Shown piece after piece: positions 1 through 8,498 of a stretch of DNA of 64,000 bases. How positions within the stretch are numbered: position 1 is the stretch's first letter; each line of letters starts with the position of its first letter. The position numbers and the translations under genes were made by a program. Origin of the DNA: JAXDJH01 sp034663635 (lineage in GTDB: Bacteria; Actinomycetota; CADDZG01; WHSQ01); the NCBI GenBank assembly GCA_034663635.1, contig JAXDJH010000013.1, forward strand, positions 62,001 to 126,000, given 5' to 3'. The notes beneath the pieces are model-generated. The model was not told where the DNA came from and made no database searches. It worked only from the letters and a program-made list of their open reading frames with translations.

Positions 1-1205
1 TCAAGTCGGCCGAGGCCGGGATCGTCGGCACGACGAGCCCCCGTTACTTCGGCTTCGTGATCGGTGGAGCGATGCCGGCCGCGATCGCTGCGGACTGGTT
101 GACGACGACCTGGGATCAGAACGCGGGACTCTTCGTCGGGGGCCCATCGGCATCGGTGGTCGAGGAGGTGTCCGGGCGTTGGCTGAAGGAGATCTTCGGT
201 CTTCCATCCGACGCATCGTTCGCATTCGTGACCGGATGCCAGATGGCGCACTTCACATGCCTCGCCGCCGCGCGGCACCATGTCCTCGCCGAACTCGGGT
301 GGGACGTTGAGAAAGACGGCCTGCAAGGGGCACCGAAGATCCGGATACTGGGCAGCGCGGCCAGACATGACACGATCGATCGCGCTCTCCGTTTCCTGGG
401 ACTGGGAACGGCGTCCCTGATCCCGGTAGAGGCAGACGACCAGGGCCGCATGGTCGCCGAAGCCTTGAGGGTCGAGCTCGCGAACGGCAGTGGTCCCACC
501 ATCGTCTGCGCTCAGGCCGGCAATGTGAACACTGGTTCGTTCGATCCATTGCGCGCCATCTGCGAGATCTCGCACGAAGCCGGAGCATGGGTGCATGTCG
601 ATGGCGCTTTCGGGCTCTGGGCTGCTGCAACCGAGTCTCGCAAGGCCTTGACCGACGGGGTCGAACTCGCCGATTCGTGGGCAACCGACGGGCATAAGTG
701 GTTGAACGTTCCCTACGACTCGGGTCTCGCCTTTGTCGCGCATCCTCAATCGCATCGCGAGGCGATGCAGGTGCACGCCAGCTACCTGATCCACAGCGAG
801 GGCGACCGTGAGCGCGACCAGATGGACTGGACGCCGGAATTCTCTCGCCGCGCTCGCGGCTTCACTGTCTACGCGGCGATGAAGGCGCTTGGGCGCTCGG
901 GGATCGCTGAGATGATCGATCGGTGCTGCGACAACGCCATGCTCTTCGCCGAGCTCTTGGGGGCCGAGCCCAACGTCGAGATCGTCAACGACGTCGTGCT
1001 GAACCAGGTGCTCGTTCGATTCGGTGACAACGACGACCTGACCCGCGCGGTTGTAGCCGGAGTCCAGGAAGATGGAACCTGTTGGCTCTCAGGCAGCAAC
1101 TGGCGGGGCCGGGCCGTTATGCGGGTCTCGGTGTCCAACTGGGCGACATCGGAGGAAGACGTGCGCCGCTCAGTTCAAGCGATCCTTCGCGTTGTAGGGG
1201 GTTAG
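1..1205 (+). CDS. PLP-dependent (group II) decarboxylase-like protein, 5' truncated
   Basis: The reading frame is open from position 3, so the gene begins before the window; the visible part is about 400 residues. It opens with SPRYFGFVIGGAMPAA, a stretch typical of pyridoxal-phosphate group II decarboxylases and related aspartate/tyrosine decarboxylase-like enzymes. The motif DGHKWLNVPYDSG contains the lysine expected to form the Schiff base with PLP, and HVDGAFGLWAA contains the aspartate that contacts the cofactor's pyridine nitrogen. The family removes CO2 from amino acids in the cytosol; the substrate cannot be read from sequence. A GTG near 57 is internal to conserved sequence and is not the true start. 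Its stop overlaps the stop of the convergent ferritin-like gene by four bases. Confidence 0.9.
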   Translation, partial: KSAEAGIVGTTSPRYFGFVIGGAMPAAIAADWLTTTWDQNAGLFVGGPSASVVEEVSGRWLKEIFGLPSDASFAFVTGCQMAHFTCLAAARHHVLAELGWDVEKDGLQGAPKIRILGSAARHDTIDRALRFLGLGTASLIPVEADDQGRMVAEALRVELANGSGPTIVCAQAGNVNTGSFDPLRAICEISHEAGAWVHVDGAFGLWAAATESRKALTDGVELADSWATDGHKWLNVPYDSGLAFVAHPQSHREAMQVHASYLIHSEGDRERDQMDWTPEFSRRARGFTVYAAMKALGRSGIAEMIDRCCDNAMLFAELLGAEPNVEIVNDVVLNQVLVRFGDNDDLTRAVVAGVQEDGTCWLSGSNWRGRAVMRVSVSNWATSEEDVRRSVQAILRVVGG

Positions 1206-1897
1206 ACCCTCTCTCGCTCCGTCGCTTTCAAGATCGTCGAACGGTTCTTGTTGCGCGACTCGTAGTCACGAAGCACGAGGATGAGAGCCTCGGAGGAATC
1301 GTCGATCTCGGCAACGATCTCTTCGACGGTGAGCTCGTCGTAGCCGGGCCACGGCTCTTCGGTGCCGAGTTGGGTCGGCGCGATCTGAGACGACGCAACT
1401 TGAGCCGCGAGGGCGGGGATCTCCTTGCGCAGCGAGTCGAACATCCGCTCCTCGTCCAATCGGATATCGGCCGCCAGCTCGGCGGTCTCGTGGTCGCCGA
1501 CGCTTAGGGCGAAGGCTTCGATGGCGTCGTAGGAACCGATCTCGAAGCCTTCCGTCATCGCCTCATCCATCGCGTTGCGCAGCATCTTCTCGATCACATC
1601 GCCCTTGCCACGCAGAAGATCGATGGGAGTCTTGGTCAGGCCGAGCCCCTGCTTGACGAGGTTCAAAACGGCACCTCGCGCCATCGAAGGCATGCTCTCC
1701 CTGTAGCCGAGACGGGTCAGGCGGCGGGCGATCTTTTCGGCGTGCTGCTCCGTCTCGCGCAGGTGCGCCTCCACGGTCGAGCGATACGAACCGCGCTCGG
1801 CCATCGAGAGGTGCGCTTGTAGGACGTCGATCAAAGCGACCTCGTTCGAGTGCGCATCGACGAGCAGATCGATCACTTTCTGCTTACTTCGGTCCAT
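1202..1897 (-). CDS. ferritin-like domain protein (DUF892/YciF type)
   Basis: A 231-residue, helix-rich acidic protein. Residues 1-165 carry repeated E/H-rich helices (SNEVALIDVLQ, HLRETEQHAEKIA, DHETAELAADIRLDEERMF) in the order expected of a DUF892-type four-helix ferritin-like bundle, where Glu and His would bind a di-metal centre. The last 60 residues form a separate acidic and then basic tail. The ATG is preceded by AGGAGG at good spacing. Family members are often linked to stress responses; the exact role is unknown. No signal peptide is present, so it should be cytosolic. Confidence 0.75.
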   Translation of the reverse strand: MDRSKQKVIDLLVDAHSNEVALIDVLQAHLSMAERGSYRSTVEAHLRETEQHAEKIARRLTRLGYRESMPSMARGAVLNLVKQGLGLTKTPIDLLRGKGDVIEKMLRNAMDEAMTEGFEIGSYDAIEAFALSVGDHETAELAADIRLDEERMFDSLRKEIPALAAQVASSQIAPTQLGTEEPWPGYDELTVEEIVAEIDDSSEALILVLRDYESRNKNRSTILKATERERV

Positions 1898-2004
1898 TTG
1901 GGGCCTCCTGGGAGCGGTCGTGGATGGTTTCCTTCATTCCTACCCATTTCACTGAGTTCCTCCCGCGAGGCAAGCTCGAAGCCGTGGGGATAGCTTGAGG
2001 AAAC

Positions 2005-2886
2005 ATGCGCTTTTTCGCGGTCACCCTTCTCGTCACTCTCGCGGCCTGTTCGTCGGCGCCGCCAGCGCATGTCGCGGAGCACGACTCGGTTCCACCCCTT
2101 GGACGCGTCGCGATCATCGTGCTCGAGAATCACGAGTACCACGAGGTGATCGGCTCCCCGGAGGCGCCTTACCTGAACGCGCTGGCCGACCAGTTTGGCT
2201 ACAGCTCCGCGATGTACGGCATCACGCACCCGTCATTGCCCAACTACCTAGCTCTATTGGGCGGCTCGACTTTCGGCATCGATTCGAATTGCACCGACTG
2301 CACGATCGACGCGCCGAATCTCGTCGACCAACTGGAGAAGGCCGGGATCTCGTGGAAGGCGTACATGGAAGACATGCCGCAGCCTTGTTTCCATGGTGAC
2401 AACGCGACCTACGTGAAGCGCCACAATCCCTTCCTCTACTTCTCGTCGATATCCAACGACGAGAAGCGTTGCGGGAAGGTCGTTCCACTCGAGCATCTCT
2501 ACGAAGATCTGGCAGGCGGAACGCTCCCCCGATTCACATGGGTCACACCGGGATTGTGCAGCGACTCGCACGACTGCAGCATCTCGACGTCGGACCGGTT
2601 CCTGAGTGCGATAGTCCCGCCGCTGCTCGACGCGCTCGGGCGCGAAGGCGTGTTGTTCATTACCTACGATGAAGGAACGAGTTCGGAAGGATGCTGTGAT
2701 GTCGCATCTGGAGGAAGGATCCCATTCGTCGTTGCGGGAGGAGCGGCGCAGGCGGGTAAGGACTCCGAGGACCAGCACACGCTCTATTCCGTGCTGAGGA
2801 CGATCGAGGAGGGCTTCGGTCTGCCTCTGCTCGAACGGGCAGGCTGCGATTGCACGAGCACGCTGGGAGACCTGCTGGCCCGCTGA
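2005..2886 (+). CDS. secreted phosphoesterase lipoprotein (acid phosphatase/phospholipase C-like)
   Basis: A 293-residue protein with a lipoprotein signal: a short hydrophobic leader ending in LAAC, with Cys15 as the predicted lipidated residue. The body matches the phosphoesterase family (Pfam PF04185, alkaline-phosphatase superfamily): IIVLENHEYHEVIG near the start, ITHPSLPNYLALLGG, and the late metal-binding FITYDEGTSSEG followed by GGRIPFVVAGG and DQHTLYSVLRTIE. Seven or more cysteines (for example NCTDCT and GCDCTS) suggest disulfides outside the membrane. It probably releases phosphate from esters at the cell surface. It lies 52 bases before a co-directional secreted hydrolase. Confidence 0.85.
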   Translation: MRFFAVTLLVTLAACSSAPPAHVAEHDSVPPLGRVAIIVLENHEYHEVIGSPEAPYLNALADQFGYSSAMYGITHPSLPNYLALLGGSTFGIDSNCTDCTIDAPNLVDQLEKAGISWKAYMEDMPQPCFHGDNATYVKRHNPFLYFSSISNDEKRCGKVVPLEHLYEDLAGGTLPRFTWVTPGLCSDSHDCSISTSDRFLSAIVPPLLDALGREGVLFITYDEGTSSEGCCDVASGGRIPFVVAGGAAQAGKDSEDQHTLYSVLRTIEEGFGLPLLERAGCDCTSTLGDLLAR

Positions 2887-2938
2887 GCATCCTCAACCCC
2901 ATCGACCGCACCGCGGCTCGCAGCTATCGTTTTCCTGG

Positions 2939-4540
2939 ATGAGGCGGATATCGAGCGCGCTCGCGTTGGCTCTGGTTGCCTCCCTGGCCATCTCCGTTCC
3001 AGCAACCGCGGCCCCCGGACGTGCTCGAACGAGCTATCACGTCATCGAGGCTTCAGACGTCACGTCCAGTCCAGCTGAGTTCGACCGGATCGCCTACGAG
3101 CGACACTGGTTCGGCGACAGTTCGCCGCCCCCACCCAAAGCGGTTGTCATCCTGATCCCGGGCTTCTTCGGGGGAGCCGACGATTTCGCCTACGTCGGGA
3201 AGCGACTGGTCGAACGCAACCATGACCTACAGGTGTGGTCACTCGATCGTCGCAACAACTTCCTCGAGAACCGTTGCGGGATGGAATACGCGCAACAGAC
3301 CGGCGGCTACGCGATCGCGGCCCTCTACTACTTGAACGACGTGCCGATCACCGGATGCCCGCGCGGCTCGGACGATCCGGACCCCGCGGCATGGAACGGG
3401 ATGGATTCGGAGTTCTTCCTCACGCAGGAGGAAGCGGCTTCGGTAGGGATGGCCGACTGGGGCTTGGAGACCCAACTCAACGATCTACGCCGTCTCATCG
3501 CTCGGGCCCACAAGCTGTACCCCAACGCGAAGGTAGTACTTGGAGGACATTCGTTGGGTGGGATGAGCACGCAGTTGTTCGCGGCATGGCGGTTCGGCTC
3601 CCGGCCTTCATCCGCCGGATGGAATCTCCTCGATGGACTCGTTCTCATCGACGGTGGCCTCGCGGGCACGGGCTGGAACGGGCCCGACGGATGCGGCGAG
3701 GGGGCCGAGCTCACTTGTCTCGAGCAATGGGATCGCGACCGCGCCTTCATAGCCGACGGGAAGATGTATTGGGATCTGCTCGACGAGGGAGCGACCTACC
3801 TCATCGGGTGGCTCGCGGAGCTCGGCGGCATGGCGGCGAGTTTCGCCCCCGACAAGGAATCATTCCTGTGGAGCTCACTACCTCCACCGTTGACGTGGCC
3901 CAACCCAAACACGTGTCCGACCAACGAAGCCGTCTTCGCGGGTCTAACGGATGAGTCGATCGGATTCGCTCCCACGTTCATGCTTCAGCAAGGTGAGGTA
4001 GCGGAAGAGCCGATGGGCCAATGTGCGGCGCCGAACGCTGACCGCGCACTGGTCGGATGGCGCGAGCACGACGAGATCGACCCTCCCGAGCCGTCGTCAA
4101 CCGACCTTTGGGCCCGTGCACTGTGGTCGGACACGGAAACGAATGCGACCGAGTGGTTCTTCTCGGTCCGATTGAACGCCGACATCGACCTCGCTCAGAA
4201 CCTCGATTCGACGGAGGCGTTCGTGGACCCAGACACCAGCCAGCCGACGACGGGGGCCGAGGTCGGAGGTCAGCGCGTCTTCGATGCAAAGCGTGTGGCA
4301 CTTCCGGTATTCGCGATCGCCAGCGGCGAGTGCAGAGAACGCTTCAAGTGGTACAGGGACGCCTCGGCGAGACTCACCTCGTTCAAACTTCTCGACCGCT
4401 CGGCTCCGTACTGCGCGCACCCGGCGAACGAGGCCTGGTACCACGTCGATCCCCTGTTCGCGCAGGACACCGGTGGGTTCACCAACGACTTCGTCGCCGG
4501 CCTGGAACGTTGGCTCGAGCGCAAGGTCCTGCCCAAGTAG
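2939..4540 (+). CDS. secreted alpha/beta hydrolase
   Basis: A 533-residue exported protein with a signal peptide (residues 1-25, ending PATAAPG). VVILIPGFFGG near residue 70 is the oxyanion-hole strand-loop of alpha/beta hydrolases, and VLGGHSLGGMS places the nucleophile at Ser205; LVLIDGGLAG follows as the next core strand. The C-terminal third has ECRERFKW and APYCAHPANEAWYHVDPLF, which may supply the catalytic His. At over 500 residues it is longer than a simple lipase, with a large insertion between the nucleophile and the last strands. The substrate is unknown; an ester or amide of extracellular material is likely. It lies between a phosphoesterase lipoprotein and another secreted protein on the same strand. 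Confidence 0.8.
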   Translation: MRRISSALALALVASLAISVPATAAPGRARTSYHVIEASDVTSSPAEFDRIAYERHWFGDSSPPPPKAVVILIPGFFGGADDFAYVGKRLVERNHDLQVWSLDRRNNFLENRCGMEYAQQTGGYAIAALYYLNDVPITGCPRGSDDPDPAAWNGMDSEFFLTQEEAASVGMADWGLETQLNDLRRLIARAHKLYPNAKVVLGGHSLGGMSTQLFAAWRFGSRPSSAGWNLLDGLVLIDGGLAGTGWNGPDGCGEGAELTCLEQWDRDRAFIADGKMYWDLLDEGATYLIGWLAELGGMAASFAPDKESFLWSSLPPPLTWPNPNTCPTNEAVFAGLTDESIGFAPTFMLQQGEVAEEPMGQCAAPNADRALVGWREHDEIDPPEPSSTDLWARALWSDTETNATEWFFSVRLNADIDLAQNLDSTEAFVDPDTSQPTTGAEVGGQRVFDAKRVALPVFAIASGECRERFKWYRDASARLTSFKLLDRSAPYCAHPANEAWYHVDPLFAQDTGGFTNDFVAGLERWLERKVLPK

Positions 4541-4592
4541 GAACACAGGCTGCGGACGGCGAACCTCCCGTTAGGTCTCAAGGGAGAAGCCG

Positions 4593-5198
4593 GTGCGCCG
4601 CTTTCTAGCTGCATCCATCTGCATTGCATTTCTGGCCGGTGCGGCCCCCTCCAGCGCGAGACAAGAGAGATCGCCCGAAGCGTGGACGGGCTCCTATCAA
4701 GTGGCCGACGCAGCCTGGGTAGTGCGCGAGGGCCGGGGTTACGTCATGTATCTGGTCTTCGCGGAGAATGTCTCAGGTCCCAATCCCGAGGCGCATACCT
4801 CGGTCTTTCTCGGCAAAGGATCCTGCCGGGTGCGGGCCGCGGAGGCTCCGAAGCGCGCTTCGTGTTCTGTGCAAGGACGGTTCCGGCGCATCGACGCGGA
4901 CCGTTTCGTCATCGAACCATCGCTCTCGGGGGCCGGGCTGTCGCTTCCGGGCGTGCGCGTCCACTGGAGCGACCCCGAAGGCCCTGAGCCCGATTACAAC
5001 GTCTACGAGGACGCGCCCTTCATCGACCTCGAGGCGGAAATCAAGCGTCCAACCTCAGCGGCGGGACGCATCCTGGGGGCCCGCTTGCGACAGAAAGACC
5101 TCCGCTCCGCCCGGCTTGCACAAGGCGTGTTCGGCGGCGGGGACCCATCGGGACTCCCGCACGGGCCGGTCCGTTTCACCGTTCGGGTAGACCTCTAG
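4593..5198 (+). CDS. secreted protein of unknown function, paralogue of the protein at 45220-45837
   Basis: A 201-residue protein starting with GTG behind GGGAGAAG. A signal peptide covers residues 1-22 (cleavage after PSSAR). No known family is recognised. VFLGKGSCRV near residue 75, a second Cys (ASCSVQG) and FVIEPSLSGAGL line up in order and spacing with VAVGKGTCTV, VSCMARA and FFIDPTLKSARL in the secreted protein at 45220-45837, so the two appear to be distant paralogues with one conserved disulfide. The predicted fold is mostly beta. It follows the alpha/beta hydrolase by 52 bases and may share its transcript. Confidence 0.8.
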   Translation: MRRFLAASICIAFLAGAAPSSARQERSPEAWTGSYQVADAAWVVREGRGYVMYLVFAENVSGPNPEAHTSVFLGKGSCRVRAAEAPKRASCSVQGRFRRIDADRFVIEPSLSGAGLSLPGVRVHWSDPEGPEPDYNVYEDAPFIDLEAEIKRPTSAAGRILGARLRQKDLRSARLAQGVFGGGDPSGLPHGPVRFTVRVDL

Positions 5199-5220
5199 AA
5201 GCTCGCCGGCGGCGAGCCGA

Positions 5221-5781
5221 TCATTCGGCTGCAGCGTCCGCTTTCTTCCTGCGGGCTCGATGCTTCGCCACGTTCGTGCGCGTCGAACAGGTATCGCTGC
5301 AGTACCGACGCGACATATTGCGAGAAGTGTCGACGAACGCATCGGCGCAGTCGTCGGCGGAACAGAGACCAAGACGCCCGTTGCCGAACTCGCTGATGAC
5401 GGTCACGAGACCCATCGCTGCGATGGCAGCCAGTCGATCCGCGACGGGCGCCGGCTCGGCGACGAAGTGAACATGCCACGAACCGTCGTGATCGGTCAGC
5501 TGCGGCATAGCGCCGACCTCGGTCAGGATCGCGTTCAGGAGGTTGCTGCGCTCCGCCTCGTTAGACGTATGGAAGACCTCGTAGAAACGACTCCTCAACG
5601 CCCTCACGTCCGCGACGTCGACATCGGTTAAAGGAACGTCGACCGCAACATCGTGGTCGGAGAGGAAGGAGCCGAGGGCCTCGACGTCCGGCAGATATTC
5701 GTTGCCGGAAGGCCATCCGAGCGTGTTGACGAGGTCGGCGCCGACCTTCGCAGCTTCATCGCTGTAATGGGTGAAATTCAT
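5221..5781 (-). CDS. CGNR zinc-finger / ABATE-domain putative regulator
   Basis: A 186-residue protein. The N-terminal about 130 residues resemble the ABATE domain found in stress-related putative regulators, beginning with DLVNTLGWPSG. The C-terminal 50 residues form a CGNR-type zinc finger: LGLCSADDCADAFVDTSRN followed by RRYCSDTCSTRTNVAKHRAR, with four metal-binding cysteines and a basic tail suited to DNA contact. CGNR proteins are common in Actinomycetota and are thought to regulate transcription. The gene is divergent from a small protein gene, and a good promoter lies in the shared gap. The target is unknown. Confidence 0.85.
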   Translation of the reverse strand: MNFTHYSDEAAKVGADLVNTLGWPSGNEYLPDVEALGSFLSDHDVAVDVPLTDVDVADVRALRSRFYEVFHTSNEAERSNLLNAILTEVGAMPQLTDHDGSWHVHFVAEPAPVADRLAAIAAMGLVTVISEFGNGRLGLCSADDCADAFVDTSRNMSRRYCSDTCSTRTNVAKHRARRKKADAAAE

Positions 5782-5825
5782 TTGACTTGTTACTTCCCCT
5801 CATGTAAGTTGTAACCGTCTAGAGC

Positions 5826-5854
5826 AGTATAGGGCATTACAAAGGAGGTAGCAA
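5826..5854 (-). promoter_or_regulatory. sigma70-type promoter for the CGNR regulator
   Basis: On the minus strand, TTGCTA (5854-5849) and TATACT (5831-5826) are separated by 17 bases, close to the sigma70 consensus. The promoter overlaps the ribosome site and start codon of the divergent 60-residue gene. The gap also holds TTGTTAC, GTTGTAAC and ATTACAA, which may be operator half-sites. Expression of one gene could therefore interfere with the other. Confidence 0.5.
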
Positions 5855-6036
5855 TGCTCCCCCTCTACGGAAACGAGATCCAGAGGGCACACGCAGAGGA
5901 CCTCATGGCCGAGGCCGCTAGGTACCGGATCGCCTCGGCCCGGCGCCGTGAGCGCAGCACCCGGGTTCGAGTCCGCTTGGGCTGGGCCCTCGTGTCCGCC
6001 GGCACCCGGATCGGCGGGGCGGCGGTTCACCACTAG
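5854..6036 (+). CDS. small conserved-type basic protein, 60 residues
   Basis: A short ORF of 60 codons beginning with ATG and preceded by AAAGGAGGTAGCA, a near-perfect ribosome site that strongly supports translation. The protein starts MLPLYGNEIQRAHAEDLM, continues with an Ala/Arg-rich helix (AEAARYRIASARRRERSTR) and ends in a mildly hydrophobic segment (LGWALVSAGTRIGG). Similar tiny Arg-rich helical proteins are frequent next to regulators in Actinomycetota, but no function is known. It is divergent from the CGNR gene. Confidence 0.6.
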   Translation: MLPLYGNEIQRAHAEDLMAEAARYRIASARRRERSTRVRVRLGWALVSAGTRIGGAAVHH

Positions 6037-6129
6037 CACTGCTTCAACCGGCGGCAGCGGGCGGTCGTGGGCCCCCCGAACCCGGCCCCCCGCGCCGCCA
6101 CCCCCCCGACGGGTTCCTAGACTGGAGCT

Positions 6130-6801
6130 ATGCGGACCGCCGCTCTTCTCGTGGCACTTGCCCTCGTGTCTGTGGGACCTGTCGCCACGACGCCCCCGCC
6201 CGGAACGATCCGACCCGCGGCATTCAGGGACCGGATAGTTCGTGACCACATCCCCTACTCCCGCGAGCGAAAGACCCAGATGGCGGCCTATTCGCGACGT
6301 CACTACGGCAAACGCGTCTGGAGGCTCAGGAACCCGAAGGTCCTCGTGCTCCACTTCACCGCCGGTAGCAGCTACGAAGGAGCGCGCGGGACGTTCGCGT
6401 CGAACACGCCGAACCGCGGCGAGTCGCCCGGAGTCTGCTCCCACTACATAGTCGACAAAGATGGAACTGCTTATGAAGTGGTTCCCCCCACCATCCGTTG
6501 TCGCCATGCGATCGGCATCAACTACACGGCGATAGGGATCGAGATGGTCCAAGAGGCGGGCGAGAGCTCGCATTGGGCGGATCAGCAGATCCTGAATCGC
6601 AGACCGCAGATACGCTCCGCCCTCAAACTCGCTCGCTATCTGCGCGTTCGATTCGACATCAAGATGGGCAATGTGATCGGTCACGCGATGGCTAACAACA
6701 GTCCCTACTTCCGCGACCTCGAAGGCTGGCGCAACGACCACACCGACTGGCAATGGCAAGACGTACGAGAGTTCCGCCGGCGGCTTCGTCGCATCTCGTG
6801 A
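6130..6801 (+). CDS. N-acetylmuramoyl-L-alanine amidase (amidase_2/PGRP fold)
   Basis: A 223-residue exported protein (hydrophobic leader 1-20). It matches the amidase_2/PGRP family that cleaves the bond between MurNAc and L-Ala in peptidoglycan. VLVLHFTAGSSYEGARGTF gives the first zinc ligand (His75), CSHYIVDKDGTAYEVVPP the central strands, YTAIGIEMVQ the conserved core, and GHAM the second His (185); NDHTDW near residue 204 would complete the metal site. Its TGA overlaps the GTG of the downstream M14 carboxypeptidase (GTGA), so the two are translationally coupled and probably act together on cell-wall peptides. Confidence 0.88.
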   Translation: MRTAALLVALALVSVGPVATTPPPGTIRPAAFRDRIVRDHIPYSRERKTQMAAYSRRHYGKRVWRLRNPKVLVLHFTAGSSYEGARGTFASNTPNRGESPGVCSHYIVDKDGTAYEVVPPTIRCRHAIGINYTAIGIEMVQEAGESSHWADQQILNRRPQIRSALKLARYLRVRFDIKMGNVIGHAMANNSPYFRDLEGWRNDHTDWQWQDVREFRRRLRRIS

Positions 6802-7526
6802 ACATCCGCTTCGCGAAGCATGCCGCGTGGCTCGCCCTCGCCCTCGCCTTCGCCTTCGCCGTCGCGGGGCCGGCTCTCGCGACCGGAGGCTCCAGGACGA
6901 TCGGAAGTTCGGTGGACGATCGGTCGATCGTCGTTCATCGCATCGGGCCGCGCGACGCTCAGCACACCGCGCTCGTTGTCGGCGTCATACACGGCAATGA
7001 GCGGGCCGGCCTGGCGATCCTCAACCGTCTACGAAACATCCGACTGCCGGACGACGTCGCGATCTGGCTGATCGAAGAGCTGAATCCCGACGGCGCGGCA
7101 GCCAACACCCGCCAGAACGCGCACGGCGTCGATCTGAACCGCAACTTCCCGTACCACTGGCAGGCTCAGGGAGAGCCCGGGAGCACTTACTACTCCGGCC
7201 CGAAGCCACTGTCCGAACCCGAAAGCCGTATCGCGCGTCGATTCATCATCAATCACAACCCGGACGTCACGATCTGGTACCACCAGGCGATGGCACTCAT
7301 CGTGAGATCGCACGGCGACCTTCGACTCCAACGCATCTACGCGCGCGACGTCGACCTGCCGCTGAAAGACATCGGCAAGTTGCCCGGGACCGCCGTCGAG
7401 TGGCAGAACCATCGCTTCCGGAACAAGACCGCATTCGTGGTCGAACTTCCGGCCGGATCCCTGTCTTATCGATCAGCGCGCAAACACGCTCGGGCTGTCA
7501 TCCACGTCACCACGCACAGCCTCTAG
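6798..7526 (+). CDS. secreted M14-type zinc carboxypeptidase
   Basis: A 242-residue protein taken to start at the GTG that overlaps the amidase stop; an upstream ATG at 6753 would bury the signal peptide, which sits at residues 8-28 and contains an LALALAFAFAVA run from a hexanucleotide repeat. M14 features are complete: HGNE (His65, Glu68 zinc ligands), DLNRNFP (Arg115 substrate contact), IWYHQ (His162, third ligand) and FVVELPAG (catalytic Glu near 216). M14 enzymes trim C-terminal residues from peptides; next to an amidase, murein peptides are a likely substrate. Its stop overlaps that of the convergent gene. Confidence 0.88.
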   Translation: MNIRFAKHAAWLALALAFAFAVAGPALATGGSRTIGSSVDDRSIVVHRIGPRDAQHTALVVGVIHGNERAGLAILNRLRNIRLPDDVAIWLIEELNPDGAAANTRQNAHGVDLNRNFPYHWQAQGEPGSTYYSGPKPLSEPESRIARRFIINHNPDVTIWYHQAMALIVRSHGDLRLQRIYARDVDLPLKDIGKLPGTAVEWQNHRFRNKTAFVVELPAGSLSYRSARKHARAVIHVTTHSL

Positions 7527-8437
7527 CCGATCTTCGCTCTTGGGATTCGATCCGTACAGGATTGAAAGGGGTAGTCGCTCCCCCGGAATTCGGGGAAGCG
7601 GTCCAGTTTGAAACCGCCCCGGTAGGTCTGAGAATCCATCAACTCGAACGCGCTTCCTTGGACTTGATAGAACCTTCTTGTGACTACGTAACCGTCTGCG
7701 CTCTTGTTGTAGCCGTACGAGGACAAGACGATTTGCCCTGATTGCCCTGGCAAACAATCGATCGCTCCACCGCAACACACGCTCCCCGAAAAGGTGAAAT
7801 TCGGATCAGGCTCGTCGGAAAACGTGAGCGGATGTAGCGATTGCTCGGACATGGAAAAGATTTGGGCGGATTCAGACGAAGCGCCGCGACCGATCTCTAC
7901 GACGATTTCAAGACCAGGAGAGGCGTCGATTTGAGCGAGCAGCAATGGGGTCATCTGCTTACCGCCCCATGAGTCGACGTCGATCTCGGTTGTCGCGGGA
8001 CCGGATTGCGTTGCTACCTCCAAGGTGTAACTGCAGCCTCTACCCCCGGCCGTTGTGCCGACAAGCCGGGCCAGATCGTCGATTCCATCGCCATCGATGT
8101 CGCCCCGCAACGAACCCCTTACGAATCCGGGCCGTCCCGGCCGATTGTCATCGGCAAAGCATGAGATCTCACTGAGTCGGTCCTGCAGCCTCCAACTTAA
8201 GCGGCGGGCTTGATTTCGTGCGATCCGGAATCGTCCCGCTCGCTGCTTCATCCGCCCGGCCGACTCCTGAGACCTATCAGCTGCATCAACTGCATCCCCC
8301 ACACGGTCCTGGAGGACCGAGATCCTGAGTCGGGCGGCGGCCAGGGAGTCCTGTGATCGATCGAGTTTCACGATAAGGATTCCGACCACCGCGATCGTCA
8401 AACCAACCGCAGTCACGAGTACGAGAGTCCGCCGCAT
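7523..8437 (-). CDS. membrane-anchored protein with coiled coil and FG-GAP/EF-hand-like motif
   Basis: A 304-residue protein with one N-terminal membrane segment (residues 5-25, VLVTAVGLTIAVVGILIV), so probably a signal anchor with an outside C-terminus. Residues 28-90 form an Arg/Gln-rich amphipathic stretch likely to be a coiled coil. GDIDGDGIDDLARLVG near residue 115 matches the calcium-binding DxDGDGxxD motif seen in FG-GAP and EF-hand-like repeats. The rest is a beta-rich domain with Cys pairs (VCCGGAIDC). No family is recognised with certainty and the function is unknown. Confidence 0.75.
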   Translation of the reverse strand: MRRTLVLVTAVGLTIAVVGILIVKLDRSQDSLAAARLRISVLQDRVGDAVDAADRSQESAGRMKQRAGRFRIARNQARRLSWRLQDRLSEISCFADDNRPGRPGFVRGSLRGDIDGDGIDDLARLVGTTAGGRGCSYTLEVATQSGPATTEIDVDSWGGKQMTPLLLAQIDASPGLEIVVEIGRGASSESAQIFSMSEQSLHPLTFSDEPDPNFTFSGSVCCGGAIDCLPGQSGQIVLSSYGYNKSADGYVVTRRFYQVQGSAFELMDSQTYRGGFKLDRFPEFRGSDYPFQSCTDRIPRAKIG

Positions 8438-8498
8438 CCCGCCAAGTTTCCTACATGTTCTGTGGGGGAACTACGAAGCTGCGCGCTAGCCTCTGCCC

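Noticed and set aside
5955..5985. GGGTTCGAGTCC, resembling a tRNA T-arm
   Set aside because: The flanking stem does not pair beyond two or three bases, no acceptor stem or anticodon arm is present, and the sequence lies inside the small protein gene with a strong ribosome site.
5800..6759. 319-codon minus-strand frame opposite the small protein and amidase
   Set aside because: The amidase on the plus strand has its complete zinc motif set and signal peptide; the minus frame lacks a ribosome site and any domain.
6835..6870. CTCGCC/TTCGCC hexanucleotide repeat
   Set aside because: It encodes the Leu-Ala/Phe-Ala run of the M14 signal peptide; repeats like this are common in signal sequences and need no other explanation.
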